Source: Candidatus Cryptobacteroides choladohippi
GTDB taxonomy: Bacteria > Bacteroidota > Bacteroidia > Bacteroidales > UBA932
Direction of reading: 5' to 3'
DNA length: 35,114 bases
NCBI GenBank assembly: GCA_018065985.1
Contig: JAGHSF010000038.1
Coordinates: 1 to 35,114 of the forward strand
The notes below the pieces were generated by a model that searched no databases, was not told the DNA's origin, and saw nothing but the letters and a program-made list of their open reading frames with translations. Positions within the stretch are counted from its first letter, which is position 1, and every line of letters starts with the position of its first letter. The translations under genes and the position numbers were made by a program. Shown here one piece after another: positions 1-8,672 of this stretch.

Positions 1-1
1 C

Positions 2-709
2 GGAAGTCTCTGTACCGTTGAACTCAGCCTCGCTCCCGGCCAGTCGGGATTTGTCGTCTTCAACCATGACAAGCCCGGATACAGAAAGGCTATCGTCACC
101 GATGTGGTCAGCAGCACAGTGAAAGAAATCGAAGGCGGATGGGACATCAGCTTCCGCCCCAAACTCGACGCGGAGTTCACCATGGCTGACCAGCCTCTCG
201 AAGACTTCAGCGCATCGTCCGACGACAGAATCAGATATTTCGCGGGCACTGCCGTCTACACCAAAGACATAGAGATATCTCCGGAAGACCTCGGCAGGAG
301 CAGGAAAGTGACACTTGACCTCGGCATTCTCAATGATATAGTCGACATCACCGTCAACGGCAAGGACGCCGGCGTTCTGTGGTACCCTCCCTACACGACT
401 GACATCACCGGTTTCCTGAAACGGGGTACGAACAGACTCCAGATCTCCGTGACGAACAACTGGACGAACAGGCTTATCGGAGACGAACAATACGAAGCCG
501 ACTTCGAATGGGGACGCGACCGCGGAGCATCCATGGGCCGCGCCATGAAAGGATTCCCCGAATGGTTCCTGAAGGGCGAGGACCGTCCGTCAAAGGACCG
601 CAAGGGATTCATCATCTGGTCATATTTCCGCAAGGACACCCCTCTCGAGCCGGCCGGACTCGTCGGCCCCGTCAGACTGGACTTCCAGGAAGTCACAGAA
701 ATACGATAG
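2..709 (+). CDS. GH106-like alpha-L-rhamnosidase, C-terminal part (5' end outside window)
   Basis: The reading frame is open from base 2 with no start, so this is the 3' end of a longer gene. The visible 235 residues form a beta-sandwich, galactose-binding-like module: a segment from about residue 80 (YTKDIEI) through LDLGILNDIVDITVNGKDAG, VLWYPPY and ISVTNNWTNRLIGDEQ, ending in FRKDTPLEPAGLVGPVRL. This order of motifs is typical of the C-terminus of large Bacteroidota GH106-type glycosidases, which release L-rhamnose from pectic or other glycans in the periplasm or at the cell surface. The catalytic domain is not in view, so the family rests on the C-terminal module alone; a GH2-like enzyme is the main alternative. 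The next gene is convergent and starts its 3' end 98 bp away. Confidence 0.65.
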   Translation, partial: GSLCTVELSLAPGQSGFVVFNHDKPGYRKAIVTDVVSSTVKEIEGGWDISFRPKLDAEFTMADQPLEDFSASSDDRIRYFAGTAVYTKDIEISPEDLGRSRKVTLDLGILNDIVDITVNGKDAGVLWYPPYTTDITGFLKRGTNRLQISVTNNWTNRLIGDEQYEADFEWGRDRGASMGRAMKGFPEWFLKGEDRPSKDRKGFIIWSYFRKDTPLEPAGLVGPVRLDFQEVTEIR

Positions 710-807
710 AATAACGAAATACATCACAAGCAGGAAGAGAATCATACTGACAGCCGCATTCCGTCGGTGGAGCACTCATTGCAGAAGTCGTCGTATTTGC
801 TTCCCAG

Positions 808-1974
808 CTACCTTTTCGACGGAGGGAATACATTCTTTACTGCTTCAAGGTAACCAAATCCATTCTCCACGTCAGGAAGAAGATAGGAATCCTCGACCCA
901 TTCGTTCCACGCGTTGATATACACCCATCGAGGCTGTTGCTGGCGCTCATCCACATAGCTCTTTGCCCAGCGAAGAATCTGCTCGAACCGCTGAGGCGTC
1001 TTGTTGAGATGAACAGCCTCCGTCTTGCCCGGGTATCTCGGGGTATCATCATATCCGATAGAGACGGTTGGGAAATATGGCACGTCGAACTGATGAGACC
1101 ATACTTCTGTGGTATACTTCTCGCAGTTCGCGCAATAATTGTTGTAGTCGTCATCCGTGCCAGGCATATTGTAGAAAGCCACGGAATCAAAGCCCAACTC
1201 TTCGTTCTGCTTCTTGACAAGTGCGAGATAGTCTTGGTCTTCATATCCGTTATTCCAGTAGTCTGCCTGAAGGTGAAGACCAGGATATCCGGCCTTCACC
1301 ACCTCCGCACGGAAATAGTCGAGAGCCTCCCTTGTCCGTGCATAGTCTTTGTCGAAACTCGCCAGCAGACGGTCTACGCTATAGATCATGAAGACAGGAC
1401 AGCCATCAACCTTCACGTAGTTGTCTCGCCAGAAATACTGCTTTATGACACGGTCCACAAGCTGTTTGAATTCATCCGGAGTAACTTTTCCAGTGAACAT
1501 GAGATCCGTTTTGCCGGCATTTCTGTAACAGCTCCAGTAATCTTCCTGCACATCGTGGTTGGCCCACATGAGATAGAAATCCATCTCTTTGCAGGATGGC
1601 GCCTTGAGGAAGCCATCGTTGAGCGCGCCCTCCAGGAATGGATAAGCGTCAAACCAATACCAGTCGAAGATAAAGGTGTTTACGCCATACTTGCGCGCAG
1701 TCTTGATCCACCTTTCAAAAACCACCGGGTCGTCGTCCATCTCACACCCCCAGAGCGGATGCTTAGGCTGCTGATGTCCTTCGAAATGCGGAGTGGCGGC
1801 ATTTATGATCTCCCACTCTCCGATTCCTTCCGGCCACAGAAGCTCATGGGCAAGGGAATCGTCGTGGCATGAAGGCCAGATAAAAGCGCAAACCCTGTAG
1901 TCGGGCTTTTGTGAACATGCAGCAAGCGCAAGCAGCGCTGCAGCAAAAACCGGAAAAACTTTTATAATTCTCAT
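808..1974 (-). CDS. GH99-like (WbsX-type) lipoprotein
   Basis: A 388-residue protein with a lipoprotein signal peptide (hydrophobic run, then LALAAC with Cys20), so it is probably anchored in the outer membrane or periplasm. The body fits the glycosyltransferase/hydrolase WbsX, GH99-like TIM barrel: an early WPEG segment, FIFDWYWFD near residue 105, a YLMWANHD strand, FMIYSVDRLL, and the C-terminal signature INAWNEWVEDSYLLPD around residues 353-368. Members act on, or are predicted to act on, mannose-rich or O-antigen-like glycans; the precise substrate cannot be read from sequence. It is divergent from the GH38 gene, with each gene having its own -7 element in the shared 111 bp spacer, which suggests the two act on related glycans. 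ATG at 1972-1974 gives the full signal peptide. Confidence 0.8.
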   Translation of the reverse strand: MRIIKVFPVFAAALLALAACSQKPDYRVCAFIWPSCHDDSLAHELLWPEGIGEWEIINAATPHFEGHQQPKHPLWGCEMDDDPVVFERWIKTARKYGVNTFIFDWYWFDAYPFLEGALNDGFLKAPSCKEMDFYLMWANHDVQEDYWSCYRNAGKTDLMFTGKVTPDEFKQLVDRVIKQYFWRDNYVKVDGCPVFMIYSVDRLLASFDKDYARTREALDYFRAEVVKAGYPGLHLQADYWNNGYEDQDYLALVKKQNEELGFDSVAFYNMPGTDDDYNNYCANCEKYTTEVWSHQFDVPYFPTVSIGYDDTPRYPGKTEAVHLNKTPQRFEQILRWAKSYVDERQQQPRWVYINAWNEWVEDSYLLPDVENGFGYLEAVKNVFPPSKR

Positions 1975-1997
1975 TGTATCAGTTTGTGTCTTTTCGG

Positions 1998-2028
1998 CAA
2001 ATATATAAAATCCTCTTGGTTCCTGAAA
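1998..2028 (-). promoter_or_regulatory. Bacteroidota-type promoter for the GH99-like gene
   Basis: On the minus strand TATATTTG (1998-2005) matches the TAnnTTTG -7 consensus. Exactly 19 nt upstream lies TTTC (2025-2028), one mismatch from the TTTG -33 box. The start codon is 23 nt downstream of the -7 box. Confidence 0.55.
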
Positions 2029-2052
2029 GTGCTCTTATCCACCTATTATGAT

Positions 2053-2060
2053 TATATTTG
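2053..2060 (+). promoter_or_regulatory. -7 element for the GH38 gene
   Basis: TATATTTG matches TAnnTTTG and ends 25 nt before the ATG at 2086, the usual distance for this phylum. No clear TTTG -33 box stands 19-21 nt upstream, so the promoter may need an activator; the AraC-type remnant downstream could once have filled that role (inference). Confidence 0.5.
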
Positions 2061-2085
2061 CATTACATAGAAACATCTCATAAAC

Positions 2086-4944
2086 ATGACACTTCCAAAC
2101 ATATTCCTTGTACTCACGGCCATCGCCGGAGCAGGCCTCGGCCACACAACCCAGTCCATAGTCAAGGTGGAGCCTGTGTCCCCGCTCAGATATGAGCAGC
2201 AGGACGGGCATCTGAAGATACTCTCGAGCATCGTGCTGGCTTCCGGCCAGGACTGCACGCTTACGCTTGACGGAGAACTGTTGGACTGCAATCGCACCGG
2301 CAGGGCCGACAGTGTGACCGTCTGGCTGCCCATGGTAGGAGGCAGGAGCATCATGGAGTGCCGTGTGGGCGGGAATGTGACCTGCTCCCGCAGCATCCCG
2401 GCACCCATAGCCGGTGACTGGGGATACTTCCAGAACGGAGAGATACACCTCATGCAGGCATCACACCAGGACATAGCCTGGATGGACACCCCGGACTACT
2501 GCAGGAATGACAGGATCGAGAACATCATCATCCCGGCTCTCGAGATGATGAAGGAAGACCCTGACTTCACTTTCGAGATGGAGCAGACCCTCAACCTGAT
2601 GGAGTTCCTCGAGGAATACCCCGAGCGCAGGGACGAGGTCATCCAGCGTTACAAGGAAGGCCGATTCCTCTGGGGCGCCACCTACAACCAGCCCTACGAG
2701 GGCCTCTCATCGGGCGAGCAGCTGGTAAGGCAGGCCTATTTCGGCAGGAAATGGATAAAGGAGAACTTCCCCGGCTGCGACGACTTCACAGCCTCCAACA
2801 TGGACGTGCCCGGCAGAGCGCTGCAGATGCCCCAGATACTGGCAAAGAGCGGCATAAGGAACCTTTTCATATCCCGCATGGCCGAGGGCCTGTATGACTG
2901 GACCTCCCCCGACGGCACCAGCATACTCACTTATTCCCTTGGGCACTACGGCTGGGAGAAATTCATCTTGCATTTCCTTGACCAGGGCCCCGTGAACGCA
3001 TTCCAGAAGGTGCACGCGAGGCTTGCCCTCTGGCAGGACTACTATGCCGAGCACAATCTTGCACCCTGCTACGGCGTGCTCATGAGCAATGACGCGGCAA
3101 AGCCCGACTCATACACCGAACTCGTCAATACGTGGAACGACATAGTGGAAAAATCGGAGATTCCTCTCCCTCGCATAAAGTACTCGACTACAGACGAATA
3201 CCTCAGCAAGGTCGTCCTGCCAGGGTCTGATGTGCCCGACATCTACGGCGAGCGCCCTGACCTCTGGCTGTACATCCACGGACCGGCGCACTACGAGCAG
3301 ACCCTCGACAAGCGCAAGGCAGCCGTGCTCCTGCCTGCAGCGGAGTTCTTCGCAACAGCCAATTACCTTGGCAGCGGCGCGCGCACTGAATATCCGCGCA
3401 CCAGGCTTGACCGCGGCTGGATGGCATCCATCTACCCTGACCATGGCCTCGGCGGCAAGAACGGCGAGATCACCGACGCCATCTTCGCGGATTCCCTGGC
3501 AATTGGAAAGAGCATAGGTCTTGGCGTCCTGGCGGACGAACTTGTAAAGATAACGCGCACCGTGGAAGGCCGCAAGGGCGACGTGGTCCTCTTCAACGAT
3601 CTCTCGTGGGACAGGAAGTCATTGGTTGAAGTCTTCGTGCAGGGCAAGGGATCACGCATCGTCAAGGGCCCCTCGGATGCAGTGGTGCCTTCCGAGACCG
3701 TCACAAGGAACGACTCGACCTTCGTACGCTTCATGGCTGATGTGCCCGCATCCGGATATGCAAGGTTCAGGATACTTTCCGGAAAGCCGGAGCTCCCAGA
3801 GGGTGATGTACATCTTGGCGACGACTGGTGCTCCAACGCATACTACGACATCGCATTCGGTAAAGGCGGGATAGTCAGGCTGTACGACAAGCAGTTGGGA
3901 AAGGACTTGGTACAGAACGAGAAATACGCCCTTGGCGACATCCTGAACGCAGAATACCACGGCAACGGAGCCGGCGAGTTCCTGCGCATCACCGATATAG
4001 AAATGCCGTTCAACGGCATCGAGAGGGCTCCGGCATCGGAATGGAAGGTGGTCCGCAGCAGCAGCTTCTCGGTTACTTACGAGAGCGTCATCGACGACCC
4101 CTTTGCAAAGATCATCCAGAGCATCACAGTCTATCACAGGCAGAAGAAGATCGACTTCGACGTCAGGATGGAGAACTTCTCCGGCGAGCACGGCAGGCAG
4201 TACAGGATACTGTTCCCCCTCGACATGAAGACCGACCTGAGCGACATCTGCTACGAGGTCCCCATGGCCGTATCCCATGTGGGCAGGGACGAGCTTGATA
4301 TGCGCCCCGGCGGATATACGGGCCAGGGCAGCTACCGCTTCCATCCGTCCGACACCCATCCCAGGGAGGTGCTGAACTTCATCTCAGCCAACGGGAACGG
4401 CTTCGGCTGCACCCTGTCATCATGCGTGGCAGTGTGCGACTGGGAGGATCCTGCACACGACGTGGCCGACTACCCGGTGCTCCAGGGAATACTCCTGTCC
4501 AGCCACAAGAGCTGCCACGACGAGGGTAACTGGTTTCACCAGACGGGCACGCACGACTTCCATTTCTCATTGACCACGCACCCCGAAGGCTGGCAGAACG
4601 GTTATGCCATGGCAGTGGAGGAGAACCATCCCCTGCACGTGATGCTCAAAGGCGGCAAAGGTGGCTCCAACGCCACCAGCGGGAGCTTCCTCAAGGTATC
4701 CGACCCTCTGGTATGGGTGTCTGCCTTCAAGAAGGCTGACGGCTGCTGCAATGCCGTGATACTGAGGCTCGTAGAGATGGAAGGTGCCGACAAGGACATT
4801 AGCGTCACACTCCCTTTCACTGCTACCAGAGTCGAGAAATGCAATCTCGTGGAGGAGTACGGAAGCGACATGGACCTCAAAGGGAATGTCCTCAATCTTC
4901 ACTTGGGGCACAACTCCATAGAGACGTATAAGATTTTCTTTTAG
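2086..4944 (+). CDS. Glycoside hydrolase family 38 (alpha-mannosidase-like)
   Basis: A 952-residue protein. The N-terminus (about residues 1-22) is weakly hydrophobic and may be a signal peptide. The GH38 catalytic domain begins near residue 118: HLMQASHQDIAW carries the H-x-D type metal-binding motif with Asp129, and ASNMDVPGRALQMPQIL places Asp240 where GH38 enzymes have the catalytic nucleophile. The rest matches the usual order of GH38 middle helical domain (about 400-520) and C-terminal beta-sandwich domains, and the length is normal for the family. GH38 enzymes hydrolyse alpha-mannosides with retention using a divalent metal; substrate specificity varies and some bacterial members are annotated only as the N-terminal domain. 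It is divergent from the GH99-like gene and followed by a decayed AraC-type regulator in the opposite direction. Confidence 0.8.
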   Translation: MTLPNIFLVLTAIAGAGLGHTTQSIVKVEPVSPLRYEQQDGHLKILSSIVLASGQDCTLTLDGELLDCNRTGRADSVTVWLPMVGGRSIMECRVGGNVTCSRSIPAPIAGDWGYFQNGEIHLMQASHQDIAWMDTPDYCRNDRIENIIIPALEMMKEDPDFTFEMEQTLNLMEFLEEYPERRDEVIQRYKEGRFLWGATYNQPYEGLSSGEQLVRQAYFGRKWIKENFPGCDDFTASNMDVPGRALQMPQILAKSGIRNLFISRMAEGLYDWTSPDGTSILTYSLGHYGWEKFILHFLDQGPVNAFQKVHARLALWQDYYAEHNLAPCYGVLMSNDAAKPDSYTELVNTWNDIVEKSEIPLPRIKYSTTDEYLSKVVLPGSDVPDIYGERPDLWLYIHGPAHYEQTLDKRKAAVLLPAAEFFATANYLGSGARTEYPRTRLDRGWMASIYPDHGLGGKNGEITDAIFADSLAIGKSIGLGVLADELVKITRTVEGRKGDVVLFNDLSWDRKSLVEVFVQGKGSRIVKGPSDAVVPSETVTRNDSTFVRFMADVPASGYARFRILSGKPELPEGDVHLGDDWCSNAYYDIAFGKGGIVRLYDKQLGKDLVQNEKYALGDILNAEYHGNGAGEFLRITDIEMPFNGIERAPASEWKVVRSSSFSVTYESVIDDPFAKIIQSITVYHRQKKIDFDVRMENFSGEHGRQYRILFPLDMKTDLSDICYEVPMAVSHVGRDELDMRPGGYTGQGSYRFHPSDTHPREVLNFISANGNGFGCTLSSCVAVCDWEDPAHDVADYPVLQGILLSSHKSCHDEGNWFHQTGTHDFHFSLTTHPEGWQNGYAMAVEENHPLHVMLKGGKGGSNATSGSFLKVSDPLVWVSAFKKADGCCNAVILRLVEMEGADKDISVTLPFTATRVEKCNLVEEYGSDMDLKGNVLNLHLGHNSIETYKIFF

Positions 4945-4959
4945 TACCCTTCCTCAGGC

Positions 4960-5332
4960 CTACCGGCTTCTCCTGGCGTATTCGGAGGCGCTCATTCCCT
5001 TGAAGCGGCGGAAGTTGCGTTAGAAAGTCTCAAGTGACTTGTATCCGGAACTGAAGGCCACTGCCTTGATGAGCACGTCGTTTCCTTCATTTGACGGATT
5101 CCGCGAGGCCGAAGAGCACCAGTATTCCGATATTCTCTTTGACGGACTTGTCCTCGAATGTGGCGAAATAGTTGCGCAGTGTATTTCTGTATCGCTTCAG
5201 CATTGCAGCCGCCCAGATCAGGGCCGCGATGAACTGTATTATCAGTAAAATAGTTTGTGCACAAATCTTAAGGATGGCACTTTGCAAAATGCATAAACTA
5301 TTTCTTCTGTGGGTCAAGGACAAATCTGACAT
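4960..5332 (-). pseudogene. Decayed AraC-family membrane regulator
   Basis: Two minus-strand pieces in different frames make up a broken gene. The 5' piece (5332 to 5087, 81 codons) has a hydrophobic helix (ILLIIQFIAALIWAAAML) followed by a basic stretch ending in FEDKSVKENIGILVLFG, as in Bacteroidota AraC regulators with membrane-spanning N-termini. The 3' piece (about 5100 to 4960) is the second helix-turn-helix of an AraC domain: DVLIKAVAFSSGYKSLETF, then an in-frame TAA, then RNFRRFKGMSASEYARR and a stop. The expected first helix-turn-helix between the two pieces is missing, so there is an internal deletion with a frame change plus a nonsense codon. This remnant fills most of the 4945-5436 gap. 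The AraC assignment of the 3' piece is firm; the link to the 5' piece is inferred. Confidence 0.6.
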
Positions 5333-5403
5333 CGCCTCTCAAATTATGATTTCCGTGCTGGCAGCTGAAAATCAGAGTTGATGGTAATTATTGGCAAATA
5401 GAT

Positions 5404-5411
5404 TATATTTG
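5404..5411 (+). promoter_or_regulatory. -7 element for the helicase-nuclease gene
   Basis: TATATTTG matches TAnnTTTG, 25 nt before the ATG at 5437. The nearest upstream TTG is 23 nt away, slightly longer than the consensus spacing. Confidence 0.5.
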
Positions 5412-5436
5412 TTATTCTGGATAATCAAAATAGTCA

Positions 5437-8127
5437 ATGCCGTCAACGAAACAGGTTATTTTCTTAAAAGACAGGTCAGGTGTCTTTAGGCTTAGGGATG
5501 ATATCAAGTCCTTCGGTTATGATGAGAGGCATGGTCAATATTTTGTCCAATTCAAGAAAGGGGAACAGATTCTTCATTATAATCCAGTCAATGTTGATGT
5601 TGCAGAATTTGCTTTGCAGCTTGAACCACCCTTCCGTATAATACGGAAAGATGATGGGGAAGTTTTCTTTCATGTTTTGGGGGTTAGAGTGTTTCAAGGT
5701 AGAGAAAATAGGGCATATAGAATAATATTTGAAAACGGATTCGGCAAAAATTATCCTGCAGACTACATTTCAATTGAAGAACATATTGATGACCAACGTT
5801 CTATCAATGTATGGGAATATCTCAATGAGGTGGCAAAATACAATGTCATTCCAGTAGATGATGACAAGACGGTCAGTCTTGCGGATAAATATGCCAAGAT
5901 GGAATTTGTGACCAAGAATTCCCTATTGGAAGCCTACCTCAATGTTGATGCTTTTGAAAAATCCTTTGCGGCCACGAGTGCACCGATATTTCCGTTTGGC
6001 TGCAACCGGAGCCAGTACAAAGCCGTTCGAGATGCCTTGGAGAACAATCTCAGTGTCATACAGGGCCCTCCTGGGACGGGAAAGACACAGACAATTCTTA
6101 ACATCCTTGCCAATCTGCTGCTCGATGATAAGACAATGGAAATTGTCTCCAACAACAACTCCGCTGTTGAGAATATAAAAGAAAAGTTGGAATCCACAGG
6201 TCTTGACTTTATTTGTGCTCAACTAGGACGAGCCAGCAACAAGATAGGATTCATAAATGGCCAGGCGGGTGTGTTCCCGGATATGGAGTCATGGGAACTG
6301 GAGAATTCCAGGTATGTCCGGCGAGAAGCTGTTGCTCTTTCCCAAGAACTTCAAAAGGTGTATGAGTGCCAGGAGAAGATAGCGCGATACTCTGAAATAT
6401 TGACTGAATACAAACGTCAAATTGCACGATTCCCACAAAAGATAGAATCAAGCAAACAGTGGCCAGTCAAACTGCTTAACCGGTATTTTCTTCTCTGTAG
6501 CAGAGAAATGGAGCGTAAACACCGTCTTTCTTGGTGGACACGTTTAAGACTGCGATATCATCGACTCCCAGCAGCAAAAGATTCTCTGGATAAACTTCAC
6601 TATCTGCTTATTTCTACCAAAGTCAAAGAAATCGAACAACGCTGCAATCAGCTCCGGGAATTCGTGAATGACGCTGACGCAAAGACAAAGAATGACTGTC
6701 TGAGAGACGTATCAATGCTTGTCCTAAAAGATCATCTGTACAGAAAGTATCATGCCCAAAAAGAACGGGCAGTCTTTTCCGCTGACGAAATATATCTGAA
6801 AACCAGGAACTTCCTTTATGAGTATCCGGTTATTCTCAGCACGACTTTCTCGGCTACATCCAATATCAACCCGGCATACAAGTTCGATTACATAATAATG
6901 GATGAGGCATCGCAGGTGGATATTGCGGCAGGTGCATTGGCATTGGGTTGTGCTCGAAATGCGGTCATTGTGGGTGACTTGAAGCAATTGCCCAATGTGG
7001 TGGATTCCCATACTGAAGAGGTGGTGAGTGCCATCTTTGCAAAATATGGTATTCCGGAAGCTTACCGATATTCTACAAACAGTTTCTTGTCCTCTATCTG
7101 CACCCTCTTCCCGAAAATACCGCAAACTCTACTGAAGGAGCATTACCGCTGTGATCCACTGATAATTGGCTTTTGCAGCAAGCAATTCTATAATGGAGAA
7201 CTGATTCCCATGAAGAATAGCGATTCTGAATTCACTCCTATCGCGGTTGTCAGGACAAATAAAGGGAACCACGCAAGAGGAACGGTCAATCAACGTCAGG
7301 TGGAGACTATCACTCAGGAAATTCTACCTGTTTTGGAGGAACATTTCACCGACATAGGCATAATAGCGCCGTATAACAATCAAGTGAAAGCATTGCGTGC
7401 CGCGCTGGAGACGACGGGCCGTAGTTATGCGGCTGCTACTGTCCATAAGTTCCAAGGTCGTGAGGAAGATGCAATCGTTCTTTCCACTGTGGATAACCAA
7501 GTTCAGGAGTTTACCGATGATCCACATCTTTTGAATGTGGCGGTATCGAGAGCAAAGAAGCAATTTACGCTGGTCGTTTCTGCTGACGAACAGCCGGATT
7601 CGAACATACGTGATTTGATCGATTATATCGAGTATTGCCAGGGCAAGAGCGAAAAGAGTGAGATTTCTTCCATTTACGACTTGCTGTATGAAGATTATAC
7701 TCAAGAACTTCTTGATTTCTACAAAGCACACAAGCGTGTTTCAGAATATGATTCGGAGAACCTCACATATTGGACAATTAATGACGTTATTAACGAACAA
7801 AAAATTGCACACTTGGGTATTCTGATGCACTACCCACTCCGTCACCTGGTAACCTCGACGTCAAATCTGACCCCAGAACAACGCACATATGCTTCACGCT
7901 CGTGGTCACATGTTGATTTCCTGATTTATGATTCCGTTACCCATAAAGCAAAACTTGCAGTTGAGGTAGATGGAACACAATATCATAAGAGTAATTCCGA
8001 ACAAGGCCGGCGAGATATGCTGAAGGACTCCGTGTTGGATGCCATTGGCCTTCCTCTCCTCCGTTTGAGCACCGCTGGTTCTCAAGAGAAGGAAAAAATA
8101 AGACAAGCCTTATTCAGGCTCTCGTAA
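5437..8127 (+). CDS. SF1 (Upf1/DNA2-like) helicase with C-terminal DUF2726/PD-(D/E)XK-like nuclease
   Basis: An 896-residue protein. Residues 1-170 are an N-terminal beta-rich region I do not recognise. The helicase core follows: a Q-motif-like FGCNRSQYKAV (about 187-197), Walker A GPPGTGKT (210-217), a charged helical insertion (about 270-440), Walker B IIMDEASQVD (Asp489, Glu490), the GDLKQLP motif III, LLKEHYRCDPLI, then TVHKFQGREEDAIVLS and LNVAVSRAKKQF (motifs V-VI). The C-terminal 110 residues look like a DUF2726-type nuclease: HVDFLIYD followed by LAVEVDGTQYH (Glu843, Asp845). Such helicase-nuclease fusions unwind and cut DNA or RNA, and relatives occur in phage defence. There is no methylase, McrC or partner gene beside it. 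Base composition is visibly more AT-rich than all flanking genes, consistent with horizontal transfer. The helicase call is firm, the nuclease likely, and a defence role is inference. Confidence 0.85.
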   Translation: MPSTKQVIFLKDRSGVFRLRDDIKSFGYDERHGQYFVQFKKGEQILHYNPVNVDVAEFALQLEPPFRIIRKDDGEVFFHVLGVRVFQGRENRAYRIIFENGFGKNYPADYISIEEHIDDQRSINVWEYLNEVAKYNVIPVDDDKTVSLADKYAKMEFVTKNSLLEAYLNVDAFEKSFAATSAPIFPFGCNRSQYKAVRDALENNLSVIQGPPGTGKTQTILNILANLLLDDKTMEIVSNNNSAVENIKEKLESTGLDFICAQLGRASNKIGFINGQAGVFPDMESWELENSRYVRREAVALSQELQKVYECQEKIARYSEILTEYKRQIARFPQKIESSKQWPVKLLNRYFLLCSREMERKHRLSWWTRLRLRYHRLPAAKDSLDKLHYLLISTKVKEIEQRCNQLREFVNDADAKTKNDCLRDVSMLVLKDHLYRKYHAQKERAVFSADEIYLKTRNFLYEYPVILSTTFSATSNINPAYKFDYIIMDEASQVDIAAGALALGCARNAVIVGDLKQLPNVVDSHTEEVVSAIFAKYGIPEAYRYSTNSFLSSICTLFPKIPQTLLKEHYRCDPLIIGFCSKQFYNGELIPMKNSDSEFTPIAVVRTNKGNHARGTVNQRQVETITQEILPVLEEHFTDIGIIAPYNNQVKALRAALETTGRSYAAATVHKFQGREEDAIVLSTVDNQVQEFTDDPHLLNVAVSRAKKQFTLVVSADEQPDSNIRDLIDYIEYCQGKSEKSEISSIYDLLYEDYTQELLDFYKAHKRVSEYDSENLTYWTINDVINEQKIAHLGILMHYPLRHLVTSTSNLTPEQRTYASRSWSHVDFLIYDSVTHKAKLAVEVDGTQYHKSNSEQGRRDMLKDSVLDAIGLPLLRLSTAGSQEKEKIRQALFRLS

Positions 8128-8172
8128 CTTTGCCCTTTCGACTTGTCTCATTCAATTTTTTGCTTTGAATAG

Positions 8173-8182
8173 CCCCCCCCCC
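8173..8182. repeat. Poly-C tract (C10)
   Basis: Ten consecutive C residues start 46 bp after the helicase stop codon. Homopolymers of this length are prone to slippage. On the minus strand the G tract falls inside a short open frame beginning MPGLPAFN, but that frame is not a convincing gene. Confidence 0.9.
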
Positions 8183-8271
8183 GCTATCAGTGCACTATCC
8201 CTGTTGAACGCCGGCAGTCCGGGCATGTTGAGGCGGATATTCCAGCAACAAGAAGAACAACGATGAGAGTA

Positions 8272-8459
8272 TCAGGCATTCTGTTTCTCTGCCAGTTCTT
8301 TGTACATTTTGAACAGTTCGGCGTTCGTTCTGCACATATACTCAAAATAACGGATAGTATAAGGGCAATCATTTTCATTGCACATATAATTGCCGATTGT
8401 TTCAGTTTATGTGCAAGGCCATCGGTCAGCCAGCCATCCTCTCCATAAAAAAGTGCCAT
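8272..8459 (-). pseudogene. Small unknown protein, apparently frameshifted
   Basis: On the minus strand an ATG at 8459 opens a frame reading MALFYGEDGWLTDGLAHKLK. Near 8395 the protein-like composition moves to another frame, which reads IGNYMCNENDCPYTIRYF, continues EYMCRTNAELFKMYKELAEKQ and stops at 8272. The downstream part could also be read alone as a 37-residue ORF from ATG 8385. The sequence looks like a real small soluble protein (charged, helical, three Cys), and one single-base frameshift would join the parts into about 62 residues. I do not recognise the family. The upstream ATG lies inside the hairpin at 8450-8481. Confidence 0.3.
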
Positions 8460-8481
8460 CCGTGGACTCGGATGGCGCTTT
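8450..8481. terminator. 13-bp-stem hairpin, terminator-like
   Basis: AAAGTGCCATCCG pairs with CGGATGGCGCTTT across the loop TGGACT, with one wobble. Flanking A and T residues make it terminator-like in both directions. It closely resembles the hairpin between the IS66 tnpB and transposase genes at 34979-35014. Confidence 0.5.
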
Positions 8482-8672
8482 CTCCATAAAGTTGATGATT
8501 TTCAGGATTATACGATGGATAACGGGCGTTTCTCCACAAAAACGCAGAATTCATGGAAAACAAGGCGTTCGAGGCTGAAACATATAGGGCTCTGAAACGA
8601 TCATGTCTGACTATTGTGCTGGAGAGAAACTCTCGGAGACGAAGACTCAGAAGCCCCTGCGCGCCTTTGGCG

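Larger units (their letters stand above)
8128..8672. other. Gene-poor debris region between the helicase and the GH29 gene
   Basis: These 545 bp contain a C10 tract, a broken minus-strand small ORF, a 13-bp-stem hairpin and a small GCGCC/GGCGC hairpin (8661-8673) overlapping the stop codon of the GH29 gene. No intact gene is convincing. The mixture looks like the edge of an acquired segment. Confidence 0.5.

Noticed and set aside
937..1872. 311-codon open frame on the plus strand
   Set aside because: It lies wholly antisense to the GH99-like gene, whose family motifs and signal peptide are clear; it has no recognisable protein features.
3652..4359. 235-codon frame antisense to the GH38 gene
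   Set aside because: Shadow frame produced by the GC-rich codon bias of the GH38 gene.
5437..8127. Part of a restriction-modification or McrBC system
   Set aside because: No methylase, specificity subunit or McrC-like gene lies on either side, and the ATPase is of the SF1 helicase type, not the McrB AAA+ type.
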